Positions 34,546 through 42,517 of a stretch of DNA of 64,000 nucleotides are shown here, piece after piece (the first letter of the stretch is position 1; each line of letters begins with the position of its first letter). The DNA is taken from positions 62,001 through 126,000 of the forward strand of contig NZ_CP022282.1 of assembly GCF_002216065.1 (NCBI RefSeq), written 5' to 3'. Under the pieces are notes generated by a model. That model made no database searches. It was not told the origin of the DNA and saw only the letters and a program-made list of their open reading frames with translations. Both the position numbers and the translations under genes were made by a program. The stretch is from Chryseobacterium sp. T16E-39. GTDB taxonomy: Bacteria; Bacteroidota; Bacteroidia; Flavobacteriales; Weeksellaceae.

Positions 34546-37242
34546 TTATTGTTGCTTTTCAATTTCATTTTTAGTTATACTTTCCGGAAGGCTTATGGTG
34601 AAAGTTACACCCGAACCACTATTTTCGGCATATATCAAACCGCCATGTGCTTCAACGATCTGTTTTGAAATAGCAAGACCAAGTCCGCTTCCTGTTTGTT
34701 TTAAAATATTCTGATTTTTAGATTGATAAAACTTGTTGAAGATCATTTTCAGATCTTCTTCAGGAATTGTTTTTCCGGTATTAAATATAGTTATGATCAA
34801 CCTGTCTTCCCGTATAGAAAACTCAGTTTGTATTGTTCCCTTTTCATCTGCAAATTTGAGGGCATTTCCCAGGATATTCTGAAATAACTGAATTAATCTT
34901 GCTTCATCATATTCAAATACGTGGTTGGTCAGTAGGTTTACATCTTTTACATGGATATCTTTTTGCTGTATCAAGTGAAGAAGTGGGTTGAGAGCTTTTC
35001 TATAAGTTTCATTAATATTATTTTGCCTGATATTCAGGGCTATTTCCCCATGTTCTAATTTATCAAGATATAGAATATCATTAATGATTTCACTTAAACG
35101 GTCAGATTCTGTAATAATATTGTTTAAAAACTCTTTTTTGATATCCAAAGGAATATCATCGTCATCGGCCAAAATCTCTCCGGCCGAACGAATTGCTGTG
35201 ATGGGTGTTCTTAGCTCATGAGCAACAGAATCCAGGAAATCATCTTTCTGACGATCTTTGATCATTAAGCTCTCGTTGGCTACCGTTAGCTCTTCGGAAA
35301 GTTGCTTGAGTTCTTCTGATTTTTCAGTCAGCTTTTTATTTAAAATGATATTCTCTTTTGATTCTTCTAAAATATTCAAAACCTCCTTTAAAGATATTTT
35401 ATCTTCCTTGGTTACCCCTTCGATCAGTATTTTTGCTGAAGCCGTCCCAATTCTTCCAGCCAAAAGATTTTCAGAAAACTTGATAAACCTTGAGTCGGCA
35501 GTTTCGGTTTGTGAATCAATGTTATATTTTAAATTAAAGATCCTTAAGGCCTGTTCTGTTTTCTTCTTACCTAAAAACCGTTCCAGAATATTTTTAATAT
35601 CTGAAACATAAGCAGTACCGCGCCAGATAAAAGCATTCTCATGGTTTTGAATGTATTTGTCGACATCTACATAGAGTTCTGCAAAATTTCTTTCCCTGTA
35701 ATTTCCCTTGACACTGACTGAAATAATGGTAAATAATCCTGTATTAGTTAATAGGGACCAGAAGAAAATCTCAGGGATTCTGCTTAAATAAGGAATTCTA
35801 AAAACATCAAAAATATGATAGATATCTCTTAGGACTCCTTTGAGTTCCTGATTATAAGAAAAATAATATTGCGGAATGATTAATCCGAAATAACAAATTG
35901 CCAATCCTGCAAGAAGTCCGATTAAGGCTCCTTTGTAAGTTCCTCTGCGCCAGAATAAAGCACCGAAAAAAGCGGGGGCTAATTGGGCGATTACCACAAA
36001 AGAGATCAGTCCTACAGAGTCCAGTGAAGTTTTAAGGATGAAATATTTGTAAAAGGCAAAAGCCATAATAATCAGAGCAAAAATGCTTATTTTCCTGATA
36101 TTAGTGATGTTTCTGGTGTTTTGGGTTTCGCTTTCAGATTTAAATTTTCCAAGAAGGCCATAGGGAATGATGAGGTTGTTGGAAAGCATAATCGATAAAG
36201 TGATAGCCGATATAATGATCATTGAGATGCAGGAACTCAGCCCACCCAGAAAAACCAAAACGGTGATCAATGAATTGTCGAAATGTTGCGGAATTAATAT
36301 AGAATAAAACTCAGGATTTACATTTTGCCCATCGAAAATAAGCCTTCCACCCCAGGCGATCGGAAAAATAAAAATAGTGAAAATTAAAAGATAAAGCGGG
36401 AAAAACCAGATTGCTGTTTTTATATGTTTTTCCTGTCTGTTTTCTACAATAGCAGTGTGGAATTGCCTTGGAAGAATGCAAATAGCAGTTCCTGAAATCA
36501 TGCATAAAATCATCCAGTTCAGGGCGCCTTCAATTCCGTTAAATGTATTTTTCTGTTTAAAATCTTCGAATTTACTTGCCTTTTCATAGATGTCCGAAAA
36601 GCCGTCAAAAGCAAAATAGATCACAAAAAGTCCAAGAATAATAATAAAAAATAGTTTTAAAAAACTCTCCAGAGCTATAGCGGATATAATACCAAGGCGT
36701 TTTTCTGAAGCATCTACATACCGGGTTCCATAATAGGATGAGAATAGAGCGATAAGAACAACAACGAATGTTGCATTATCAGTCAGTATATTCTGGGATG
36801 TTGCAGTTTTTGTGACCAAATGAAAAGTTTCAGAAATCGCTTTGATCTGTAATCCAATATAAGGGATGACAGCTAACAGACAGACAATGGTGATAATAGC
36901 ACTGAAATTCCTGCTGTTTCCATACCTGAGAGAGATGAAATCAGCAAGGCTGCTTATTTTATTGATTCTGGAAATCCTTACAATCCTTGTATTAATGAAA
37001 ATCCATGCAGGGATAACGATAATAGGTCCTACGTAAATCGGTAAGTAATTTAATCCACTTGTAGCCGCAACCCCTATGCTTCCGTAATAGGTCCATGCTG
37101 TACAGTAAACAGCCAGTGATAAAGCATAGATGTAAGGGTTGTTGATCCATAACTTGCTTTTTTTCTTTTCCGCCAGATGGGCCACCAGGAAAAGAAGAGC
37201 AAGATAGAGCAGGACTACTATAAATAAAGCGAAGCTACTCAT
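34546..37242 (-). CDS. Sodium:solute symporter-histidine kinase fusion (CrbS/CbrA-like)
   Basis: An 898-residue protein. Residues 1 to about 500 form a 12-13-helix SLC5-type transporter, starting like actP/CbrA family members (NPYIYALSLAVYCTAWTYYGSIG). A STAC-like linker (FSENLLAGRIGTASAKILI, about residues 585-605) is followed by a coiled coil. The HisKA dimerisation helix has the phospho-acceptor His675 in DSVAHELRTP, and the HATPase domain shows N-box and G-boxes (NILGNALKFADE, GSGLGLAISKQIVEAHGG). It probably couples solute binding or transport to phosphorylation of the downstream receiver. It overlaps the upstream 64-residue gene by ATGA. Confidence 0.92.
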   Translation of the reverse strand: MSSFALFIVVLLYLALLFLVAHLAEKKKSKLWINNPYIYALSLAVYCTAWTYYGSIGVAATSGLNYLPIYVGPIIVIPAWIFINTRIVRISRINKISSLADFISLRYGNSRNFSAIITIVCLLAVIPYIGLQIKAISETFHLVTKTATSQNILTDNATFVVVLIALFSSYYGTRYVDASEKRLGIISAIALESFLKLFFIIILGLFVIYFAFDGFSDIYEKASKFEDFKQKNTFNGIEGALNWMILCMISGTAICILPRQFHTAIVENRQEKHIKTAIWFFPLYLLIFTIFIFPIAWGGRLIFDGQNVNPEFYSILIPQHFDNSLITVLVFLGGLSSCISMIIISAITLSIMLSNNLIIPYGLLGKFKSESETQNTRNITNIRKISIFALIIMAFAFYKYFILKTSLDSVGLISFVVIAQLAPAFFGALFWRRGTYKGALIGLLAGLAICYFGLIIPQYYFSYNQELKGVLRDIYHIFDVFRIPYLSRIPEIFFWSLLTNTGLFTIISVSVKGNYRERNFAELYVDVDKYIQNHENAFIWRGTAYVSDIKNILERFLGKKKTEQALRIFNLKYNIDSQTETADSRFIKFSENLLAGRIGTASAKILIEGVTKEDKISLKEVLNILEESKENIILNKKLTEKSEELKQLSEELTVANESLMIKDRQKDDFLDSVAHELRTPITAIRSAGEILADDDDIPLDIKKEFLNNIITESDRLSEIINDILYLDKLEHGEIALNIRQNNINETYRKALNPLLHLIQQKDIHVKDVNLLTNHVFEYDEARLIQLFQNILGNALKFADEKGTIQTEFSIREDRLIITIFNTGKTIPEEDLKMIFNKFYQSKNQNILKQTGSGLGLAISKQIVEAHGGLIYAENSGSGVTFTISLPESITKNEIEKQQ

Positions 37243-37433
37243 TCATCATATTTTTTCACAATTATAAAAGATATAATGATAGAGATCATCCAGACAGCGA
37301 ATATATAAATCAAAATGACAGGATAGCCAAAAGTTTCTTTGTCACTGTTAAACAACAAAGAAATGGGAATACTGAAAGCTATTAGCAGGCTAATGCTGAG
37401 GATGATCAGTTTTTGTTCGTGTCTCTTCTTCAT
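37239..37433 (-). CDS. Small two-helix membrane protein, possible symporter accessory subunit
   Basis: A 64-residue protein with a basic N-terminus and two hydrophobic segments (about 9-27 and 37-58). Its TGA overlaps the ATG of the symporter-kinase gene, so the two are translationally coupled. Short two-helix proteins (DUF485- or DUF3311-like) precede many sodium:solute symporters, and this one has the size and place of such a partner. The exact family is not identified. Confidence 0.7.
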   Translation of the reverse strand: MKKRHEQKLIILSISLLIAFSIPISLLFNSDKETFGYPVILIYIFAVWMISIIISFIIVKKYDE

Positions 37434-37511
37434 AGGGGTGTTGATAAAAAAGATAATTGATGAATGATTACAATATAGTTCATCAATTATCTTTTACCTC
37501 TTATAATTTAA

Positions 37512-37739
37512 TTATATTTTATCATCAGAATATTCTCCTGTTAAGGCGTAATATCCAAAAATGGCAAGTCCACCGGAAATAATTGGCATCAAAACAAAAA
37601 GAATGATAATGCCAAAAACCAGATCCTCCTGCTTTCCTGAAGTGATTTTCGGTATACCCAATACGGTAATCCCGAAATACCCCACGACTAAAGCAATTAA
37701 AATCCATAGAATGCCTAATATTTTTTTTAATCCGTTCAT
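37512..37739 (-). CDS. Small two-helix membrane protein
   Basis: A 75-residue protein with hydrophobic segments at about residues 5-27 and 43-67 and an acidic end (YSDDKI). It lies between the MHS transporter and the 64-residue protein, in the same orientation. No family is recognised. The second helix is rich in Gly and Ile. Confidence 0.6.
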   Translation of the reverse strand: MNGLKKILGILWILIALVVGYFGITVLGIPKITSGKQEDLVFGIIILFVLMPIISGGLAIFGYYALTGEYSDDKI

Positions 37740-37782
37740 TTTAGTAGTTTTAAAATTAATAAAATTTTGAGTGATTCAGTGT

Positions 37783-39363
37783 CTAATCGTGGATATTATT
37801 ATTCTTATTTTTAAGATAAAATAATCCGATCAATAAACAGACCGCTGCGACACCAATAGGATACCAGAGCCCCTGTAAATACCAGGTAGGATGTCCTGCG
37901 TCTTTTCCTGATGTTACCAGATAAGTGGCAACAGCCGGGAGTAGTCCTCCAAATACTCCATTTCCAATGTGATATGGTAGCGACATGGAGGTGTAACGAA
38001 TCCTTACCGGAAACATTTCTACAAGAAATGCTGCTATCGGGCCATAGACCATGGTCACAAATATCACCTGGATAAACACCAGGAAGACCAGGTACCATTT
38101 CGTATCGTCACTCAGTTTTAAAGATTGTGACACTTTTGGTTCCTCTGCTTTCCCGTCTTTTATTACCGGACCATTGGCAGACCAATGGACGATGCTGTCC
38201 TTTTTGAGTAAAGTACCATCTGTAAACAGCGTTTCTTTATGGAAAGTAACCAAGCTGTCGGTTGCAATGTCTTTATGGATTTTAGCGGTTCTCTTTTCTG
38301 TAATTCCATTGGTAGCAACCGTCTTATTTTCGAGATTAACACTTTTGTACATGCTGTCATAGATCGGGCGGTAAGCTAAAATTGCAACCAGCATTCCTGT
38401 CATCATAATTGCTTTTCGACCTACTTTATCAGAAAGCCATCCAAAGAATACAAAGAATGGAGTGCCCAGAAGTAGTGCCGTAGCCATTAATGAATCGACC
38501 TGTGAAGATTCAACGTTCATTACCTTTTGCAGGAAGCTCATTGCATAAAACTGTCCTGTATACCAGATAACCCCTTGTCCCATGGCGGCTCCGAACAGGG
38601 CCAGCAAAACAAATTTGAAATTGTATCTATTTCCAAAGCTTTCCTTTAAAGGATTTTTGGATGTTTTACCTTCACTTTTAGCCTTTGCAAAAAGGGGAGA
38701 TTCTTTCATGTTTTTTCTGATCACATAAGAGACACCCACCATTAAAATGGAGATCCAAAATGGAACCCTCCAGCCCCAACCGTCAAACTCTTCTGCTGAA
38801 AGCGTATTTTTTGTAATTAAAATAACGATCAATGAAATGAATAGTCCTGCTGTAGCCGTAGTTTGGATCCATGATGTCCAGTATCCCCTTCGATGAGGTT
38901 GTGCATATTCTGCAACGTAGGTGGCCGCTCCTCCATATTCACCTCCCAATGCTAATCCCTGTAATAACCTTAGTATCAAAACTAAAACGGGAGCCATGAA
39001 TCCGATGGTTTCATAACTCGGAATACATCCGATAAGGAAAGTGGAAAATCCCATGATCAGTAAGGTAACCAGGAACGTGTATTTTCTCCCGATAATATCT
39101 CCTAATCTCCCAAAGAATAATGCCCCAAAAGGACGTACGACAAATCCTGCGGCGAAAGTAGCCAAGGTAGATAAAAATGCTGCAGTAGGATTGTCTGAAG
39201 GAAAGAATTTAGTGGCCAGAACAACAGCCAGACTTCCGAAAATATAGAAATCATACCATTCTATCAATGTGCCGAGTGATGATGCAGTAATAACACCCCA
39301 GATGGTTCTGTTTTTCTGCTTGTCGGTCATATTTTCATAGCTTTCATGATGGGTTTCGCTCAT
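37783..39363 (-). CDS. MHS-family MFS transporter (metabolite:H+ symporter) with an extra periplasmic loop
   Basis: A 526-residue major facilitator. The MHS/ProP-type signature WYDFYIFGSLAVVLATKFFPS and the loop motif FFGRLGDIIGRKYTFLVTLL are present, as is LLQGLALGGEYGGAATYVAEYAQPHRRGYWTSW. These proteins usually import carboxylates or osmolytes with protons. The second half contains an insertion of roughly 85 residues (from RPIYDSMYKSVNLEN to QSLKLSDDTKW) between two helices, Lys/Thr/Asp-rich and probably periplasmic, which makes the protein longer than typical MHS members. Genomic context suggests short-chain carboxylates as substrate. Confidence 0.85.
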   Translation of the reverse strand: MSETHHESYENMTDKQKNRTIWGVITASSLGTLIEWYDFYIFGSLAVVLATKFFPSDNPTAAFLSTLATFAAGFVVRPFGALFFGRLGDIIGRKYTFLVTLLIMGFSTFLIGCIPSYETIGFMAPVLVLILRLLQGLALGGEYGGAATYVAEYAQPHRRGYWTSWIQTTATAGLFISLIVILITKNTLSAEEFDGWGWRVPFWISILMVGVSYVIRKNMKESPLFAKAKSEGKTSKNPLKESFGNRYNFKFVLLALFGAAMGQGVIWYTGQFYAMSFLQKVMNVESSQVDSLMATALLLGTPFFVFFGWLSDKVGRKAIMMTGMLVAILAYRPIYDSMYKSVNLENKTVATNGITEKRTAKIHKDIATDSLVTFHKETLFTDGTLLKKDSIVHWSANGPVIKDGKAEEPKVSQSLKLSDDTKWYLVFLVFIQVIFVTMVYGPIAAFLVEMFPVRIRYTSMSLPYHIGNGVFGGLLPAVATYLVTSGKDAGHPTWYLQGLWYPIGVAAVCLLIGLFYLKNKNNNIHD

Positions 39364-39400
39364 ATCACTTGATTTTTGTTTGTTAATTAAATGTTTTTTT

Positions 39401-39560
39401 TAAGGCAAAATGGCAAATTTGCTGAATCGCTGAATTTAAATCGTTCGATTTAGTACGCCGCTGTCATTTCGAGGGTAAGAGAAATCTTAAGTTAAAATCG
39501 CAAATTTGCTAAATTGCTATTCTGCTATTTCGCCTTTTGCCTTTTCGCCTTTTCGCAAAA
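39401..39560. repeat. Degenerate word repeat with REP-like core
   Basis: AAGGCAAAATGGCAAATTTG and GCTGAATCGCTGAA words on the left meet GCAAATTTGCTAAATTGC and TTTCGCCTTTTGCC words on the right, so the two arms are inverted relative to each other. Between them are the palindrome AAATCG-TT-CGATTT (39438-39451) and a GTCATTTCGAGGG...GAAATCTT element (39463-39488) of the REP-like type. It fills the gap between the porin and MHS genes. Confidence 0.6.
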
Positions 39561-39563
39561 TAT

Positions 39564-40943
39564 TTATAAATAGATTTGAAACTGAACAATAAATTCTCCT
39601 TTTGATTTTGGACGTTCAGTAGGGTTGGTGTAGACCGGCCTTGTTGAGTATTGGGTTGTAATTTTTGCATGGTGTCCATCAATAAACCAGTTGGCGCCAA
39701 CGTCGAATTGAGAGGAAGATTTATCAAAAGCTTCAAAGTTTTTGTGGGTATAAGCTGCAAAAGGCTGGATCCTGATCTTCGGTTTCTCTGCCTGGCTTGG
39801 TAATAATAAGCCTGCCTGTGCGTAGGTAATATTACCTGTTCCAATGGTCGGTTGTAAATTTCCAGGGCCGGCAATTGCTTTTTGCCCGACGAAATTAGGA
39901 TCTGTTGCAGCAATGTTCATTGTACCTAAATTTCTAACATAATTAGGTCCGAATTGATAGTTATAATAACCGGCGTAGGCTGAAACGGCCATTTTATTCT
40001 TAGCATTTCCTAATGGGATATCTGCAAACGCGTCAACAGACAATAGTGTAATATCGTGTTTCTCTATGTTAGAATTTACTGAAGTTCTTGTTCCGTCTGC
40101 CTGATGATAAAAACCCGCGCCTACATTAAATACTTTTTTCGTTCCAAGGTAGGATCCAACTTTAAAGGGGAGGGTGTTGGATTCCTGATCCAGAAATTGG
40201 TATTCAACGTATCCGGCTTTAGAAAAGCTTGGATTGCCGTTATTATCTACGGCAACCGCTTTTGAAGGATCTGTAACGTTTACAGGAACCAGATCCGTTG
40301 CAAAAGGTTTGTTCAAGCTGAATCGGTATTCAAGTTTTCCATATTTTCCTTTGGCAAACATACCCAGCTGTCTTGCAAACTGATCAGAACTATCGATCAG
40401 GGGCCATGAAAAGACAGGGGAATCAAGGGTAAGAAAATTAAGTGTCGAAGCCATTGTCATCCTGGATAAACCCATATAGTAATGCAAGCCGGCTCCCAGT
40501 GTTAAACTGAATTTTCCTGCTTCTCCAGGCATAAGAACAGCATATTCATTCCAGGCATCATGAAAGAAAAGCTGGGTTTTTTTTCCGTTTCCATTTCCTC
40601 CCGTTCCGGTTGTCCCCGGTGCTCCGCCATTAATAAAAGTTTGATTATTGATTCCAAAATGAAGCAGGATCATGTATCTTTTAGTGATCTGAGCATAGGT
40701 TAATGCTCTGAGTCTTCGGTTTCCAACACTCCAGGTATTGTCTGTGGGGTCACCCCCAACCATACTGCCTGGATTCATTTGGGAGTTCCTCAACCAGAAT
40801 TGATCCCATAAAATAAATCTGACAAATTTATCTCCTTCAGGATTCAGATTTATTTTTAATCCATTTCCATAATCTGGTGATCCTTGAGCGTATAGAGAAT
40901 TACTGATTAGAGCTAATCCAATAAAAATGAGTATTTTCTTCAT
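39564..40943 (-). CDS. Outer-membrane porin-like protein
   Basis: A 459-residue protein with a signal peptide (residues 1-19, ending SLYAQ) and many alternating amphipathic strands. The C-terminal strand QFDVGANWFIDGHHAKITTQYST...KGEFIVQFQIYL resembles phosphate-selective or carboxylate porin barrels, with a terminal aromatic and hydrophobic ending. There is a Gly-rich loop (GAPGTTGTGGNGNGKK, about residues 109-125). It is the first gene of the minus-strand carboxylate module and probably lets the substrate cross the outer membrane. Confidence 0.78.
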   Translation of the reverse strand: MKKILIFIGLALISNSLYAQGSPDYGNGLKINLNPEGDKFVRFILWDQFWLRNSQMNPGSMVGGDPTDNTWSVGNRRLRALTYAQITKRYMILLHFGINNQTFINGGAPGTTGTGGNGNGKKTQLFFHDAWNEYAVLMPGEAGKFSLTLGAGLHYYMGLSRMTMASTLNFLTLDSPVFSWPLIDSSDQFARQLGMFAKGKYGKLEYRFSLNKPFATDLVPVNVTDPSKAVAVDNNGNPSFSKAGYVEYQFLDQESNTLPFKVGSYLGTKKVFNVGAGFYHQADGTRTSVNSNIEKHDITLLSVDAFADIPLGNAKNKMAVSAYAGYYNYQFGPNYVRNLGTMNIAATDPNFVGQKAIAGPGNLQPTIGTGNITYAQAGLLLPSQAEKPKIRIQPFAAYTHKNFEAFDKSSSQFDVGANWFIDGHHAKITTQYSTRPVYTNPTERPKSKGEFIVQFQIYL

Positions 40944-41102
40944 AAATTATCAATTTTTTGGCGTTAATTTTGTGAAAGCCAAATTGTAATTAATAATTTA
41001 GTTGTGAAAATTTAATATATATTAGTGCTAAGCATATAGCTTTTTTATAAGTTGCTGGTTATTAGTTGAAAGTTGAAAATGGAGAGTTGAAAGTGTTTGT
41101 TA

Positions 41103-41248
41103 ATAGTTCCGGGGTTTGAGGTTCGGGATGCGGGTTGCGAGATCCGAGTTACAAGCTTCGAGGTTTATACTGAGTTAAGAAATAAAAGATTGTAGATTTT
41201 AACTGATATAAAAGCGATTTTGCAATTCAGCAATTTCGCAATTTTACA
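41103..41248 (-). repeat. Modular dispersed repeat, copy R2
   Basis: Its core (41118-41236) is the reverse complement of the R3 core (44661-44779) with 3 mismatches in 119 bp, by direct comparison. Module order is as in R1 and R3. It lies in the 309-bp gap 40944-41252, oriented toward the porin start. The remainder of the gap holds TTGAAAGTTGAAAATGG-type words at about 41065-41095 and AT-rich DNA. There is no ORF. Confidence 0.85.
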
Positions 41249-41252
41249 TTAG

Positions 41253-41669
41253 TTACTTCTTAAATCTCTCCCACTTAATCAACATATACTTATCTGCAAA
41301 CTGAGTAATAATAAGCCCTGAATCTTTTATGTTGTCCTCATTGGACATATACTCGATTAATTCATTTTGCTTTAAGATTTTATAGACAGGATGAAATTCG
41401 GAATGGGGAGGTCGTGTGATATTGTATTTTTTGATCCATGAACTGATGGTTACATGAGATACCCCAATGATTCTTTCTATTTCGCGAAAACTTAGACCTT
41501 CAAGATACAATTGAAGTGCTTTTGTTACGTAGTAATCATCAATTTGTTTTCCTATTTTTTTTACTGTAAAATAATAATTACAATCCTTACAATGGAATCT
41601 TTGTTTCTCGTTAATGACTCCGCTTTTTACAAGATGAGTGCTTTTGCATTTGGGACATTTATTCTCCAT
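41253..41669 (-). CDS. Zinc-ribbon/helix-turn-helix protein derived from an IS1/IS1595-like transposase N-terminus
   Basis: A 138-residue protein from the ATG at 41669; a TTG at 41705 is rejected. An N-terminal zinc ribbon (CPKC, residues 5-8, and CKDC about 20 residues later) resembles IS1 InsA. It is followed by a helix-turn-helix (LEGLSFREIERIIGVSHVTISSWIKKY). The C-terminal ~50 residues contain no DDE catalytic motif. It is not part of an insertion sequence: no inverted repeats or orfB are nearby. It is divergent from the arginine cluster with a palindrome between them, so a regulator role is possible, though an orphan relic is equally conceivable. Confidence 0.75.
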   Translation of the reverse strand: MENKCPKCKSTHLVKSGVINEKQRFHCKDCNYYFTVKKIGKQIDDYYVTKALQLYLEGLSFREIERIIGVSHVTISSWIKKYNITRPPHSEFHPVYKILKQNELIEYMSNEDNIKDSGLIITQFADKYMLIKWERFKK

Positions 41670-41702
41670 ATATAGTATTTTAGCAAATATATAATAATTT
41701 AG

Positions 41703-41710
41703 CAAAGTTA
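41703..41710 (-). promoter_or_regulatory. Putative -7 box for the zinc-ribbon/HTH gene
   Basis: On the minus strand this reads TAACTTTG (TAnnTTTG), 34-41 bp before the ATG at 41669. The palindrome at 41723-41737 sits where its -33 region would be. Confidence 0.45.
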
Positions 41711-41722
41711 TATATTTCTGAT

Positions 41723-41737
41723 AAGATATATTATCTT
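41723..41737. promoter_or_regulatory. Candidate operator palindrome
   Basis: AAGATA-TAT-TATCTT is a 15-bp perfect inverted repeat in the intergenic region between the HTH gene and the GNAT gene. It overlaps the expected -33 region of the HTH gene and is about 37 bp upstream of the TTTG box of the arginine promoter. Confidence 0.4.
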
Positions 41738-41773
41738 GTAAAATTGATTAAAACAAAAAAAATATCTTTTTTA

Positions 41774-41806
41774 TTTGGTTATTAAAGTTATTATGCTTTA
41801 AATTTG
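41774..41806 (+). promoter_or_regulatory. Putative promoter of the arginine cluster
   Basis: TTTG (41774-41777), a 21-bp spacer and TAAATTTG (41799-41806) match the flavobacterial -33/-7 consensus. The -7 box is 22 bp before the GNAT start codon. Confidence 0.6.
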
Positions 41807-41827
41807 CCAAAAAATTCAGATAAATAA

Positions 41828-42517
41828 ATGGAAATAGAAATTTCCTCATGCGAACATTTAATGTATGTGAGTGAAATACAGCAGGAAATGTATGATTCTG
41901 CACAACGGAGAGGGACGGGGATCGCAAAACGTTCCATAGAATATTTAAGTAAAAAGATTTCAGAGGGTAATGCCGTGGTTGCAACTGAAAACGGAGAATG
42001 GGTGGGATTCTGTTATATAGAAACCTGGTCCCATGGTCAGTTTGTTGCCAATTCGGGACTTATCGTTTCACCTAAATACAGGAACGGAGGTGTTGCTACT
42101 TTAATAAAGAATAAAGTGTTCCGGTTATCGAGGGAAAAGTATCCGGCTGCAAAGGTATTTGGATTAACGACAGGGCAGGCAGTTATGAAAATCAACAGTG
42201 ATTTAGGATATAAGCCGGTTATTTATTCTGAATTGACCCAGGATGAGGAATTTTGGAATGGTTGTAAGAATTGTGTGAACTATGAAATTTTAATGAAGAA
42301 AGAACGAAAGAATTGTTTATGTACAGCAATGTTGTTCGTTCCAAAAGATAATAAAGTTAATGAGGTTGAGAATGATCATCCTCAAAATGAATATAACAAT
42401 GAAATAAACCAGGTCAGCTTTTTGTCTTCAGAACAAATAGCGTCCGGTGAATCGAATTATACAAGTAACAATACGAAAAAGAAGACCGATGAAAAAGAAA
42501 GTAATCTTAGCGTTTAG
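41828..42517 (+). CDS. GNAT acyltransferase, probable first step of arginine synthesis (ArgA-like role)
   Basis: A 229-residue protein. The GNAT core is about residues 25-130, with the acyl-CoA-binding loop in SPKYRNGGVATLIKNKVF (R/Q-x-x-G-x-G/A-like). After this the sequence has FWNGCKNCVNYEIL and KNCLCTAML, four cysteines in CxxC and CxC-like spacing, and then a ~60-residue acidic, Asn/Ser/Lys-rich tail. It is the first gene of the cluster and overlaps argG by 29 bp, as expected for an N-acyl-glutamate synthase. The acyl group (acetyl or succinyl) is unknown; see the argF' entry. The tail may be unstructured. Confidence 0.75.
   Translation: MEIEISSCEHLMYVSEIQQEMYDSAQRRGTGIAKRSIEYLSKKISEGNAVVATENGEWVGFCYIETWSHGQFVANSGLIVSPKYRNGGVATLIKNKVFRLSREKYPAAKVFGLTTGQAVMKINSDLGYKPVIYSELTQDEEFWNGCKNCVNYEILMKKERKNCLCTAMLFVPKDNKVNEVENDHPQNEYNNEINQVSFLSSEQIASGESNYTSNNTKKKTDEKESNLSV

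Noticed and set aside
41253..41669. A complete IS1/IS1595 insertion sequence
   Set aside because: No second transposase ORF, no DDE motif and no terminal inverted repeats at the gene ends.
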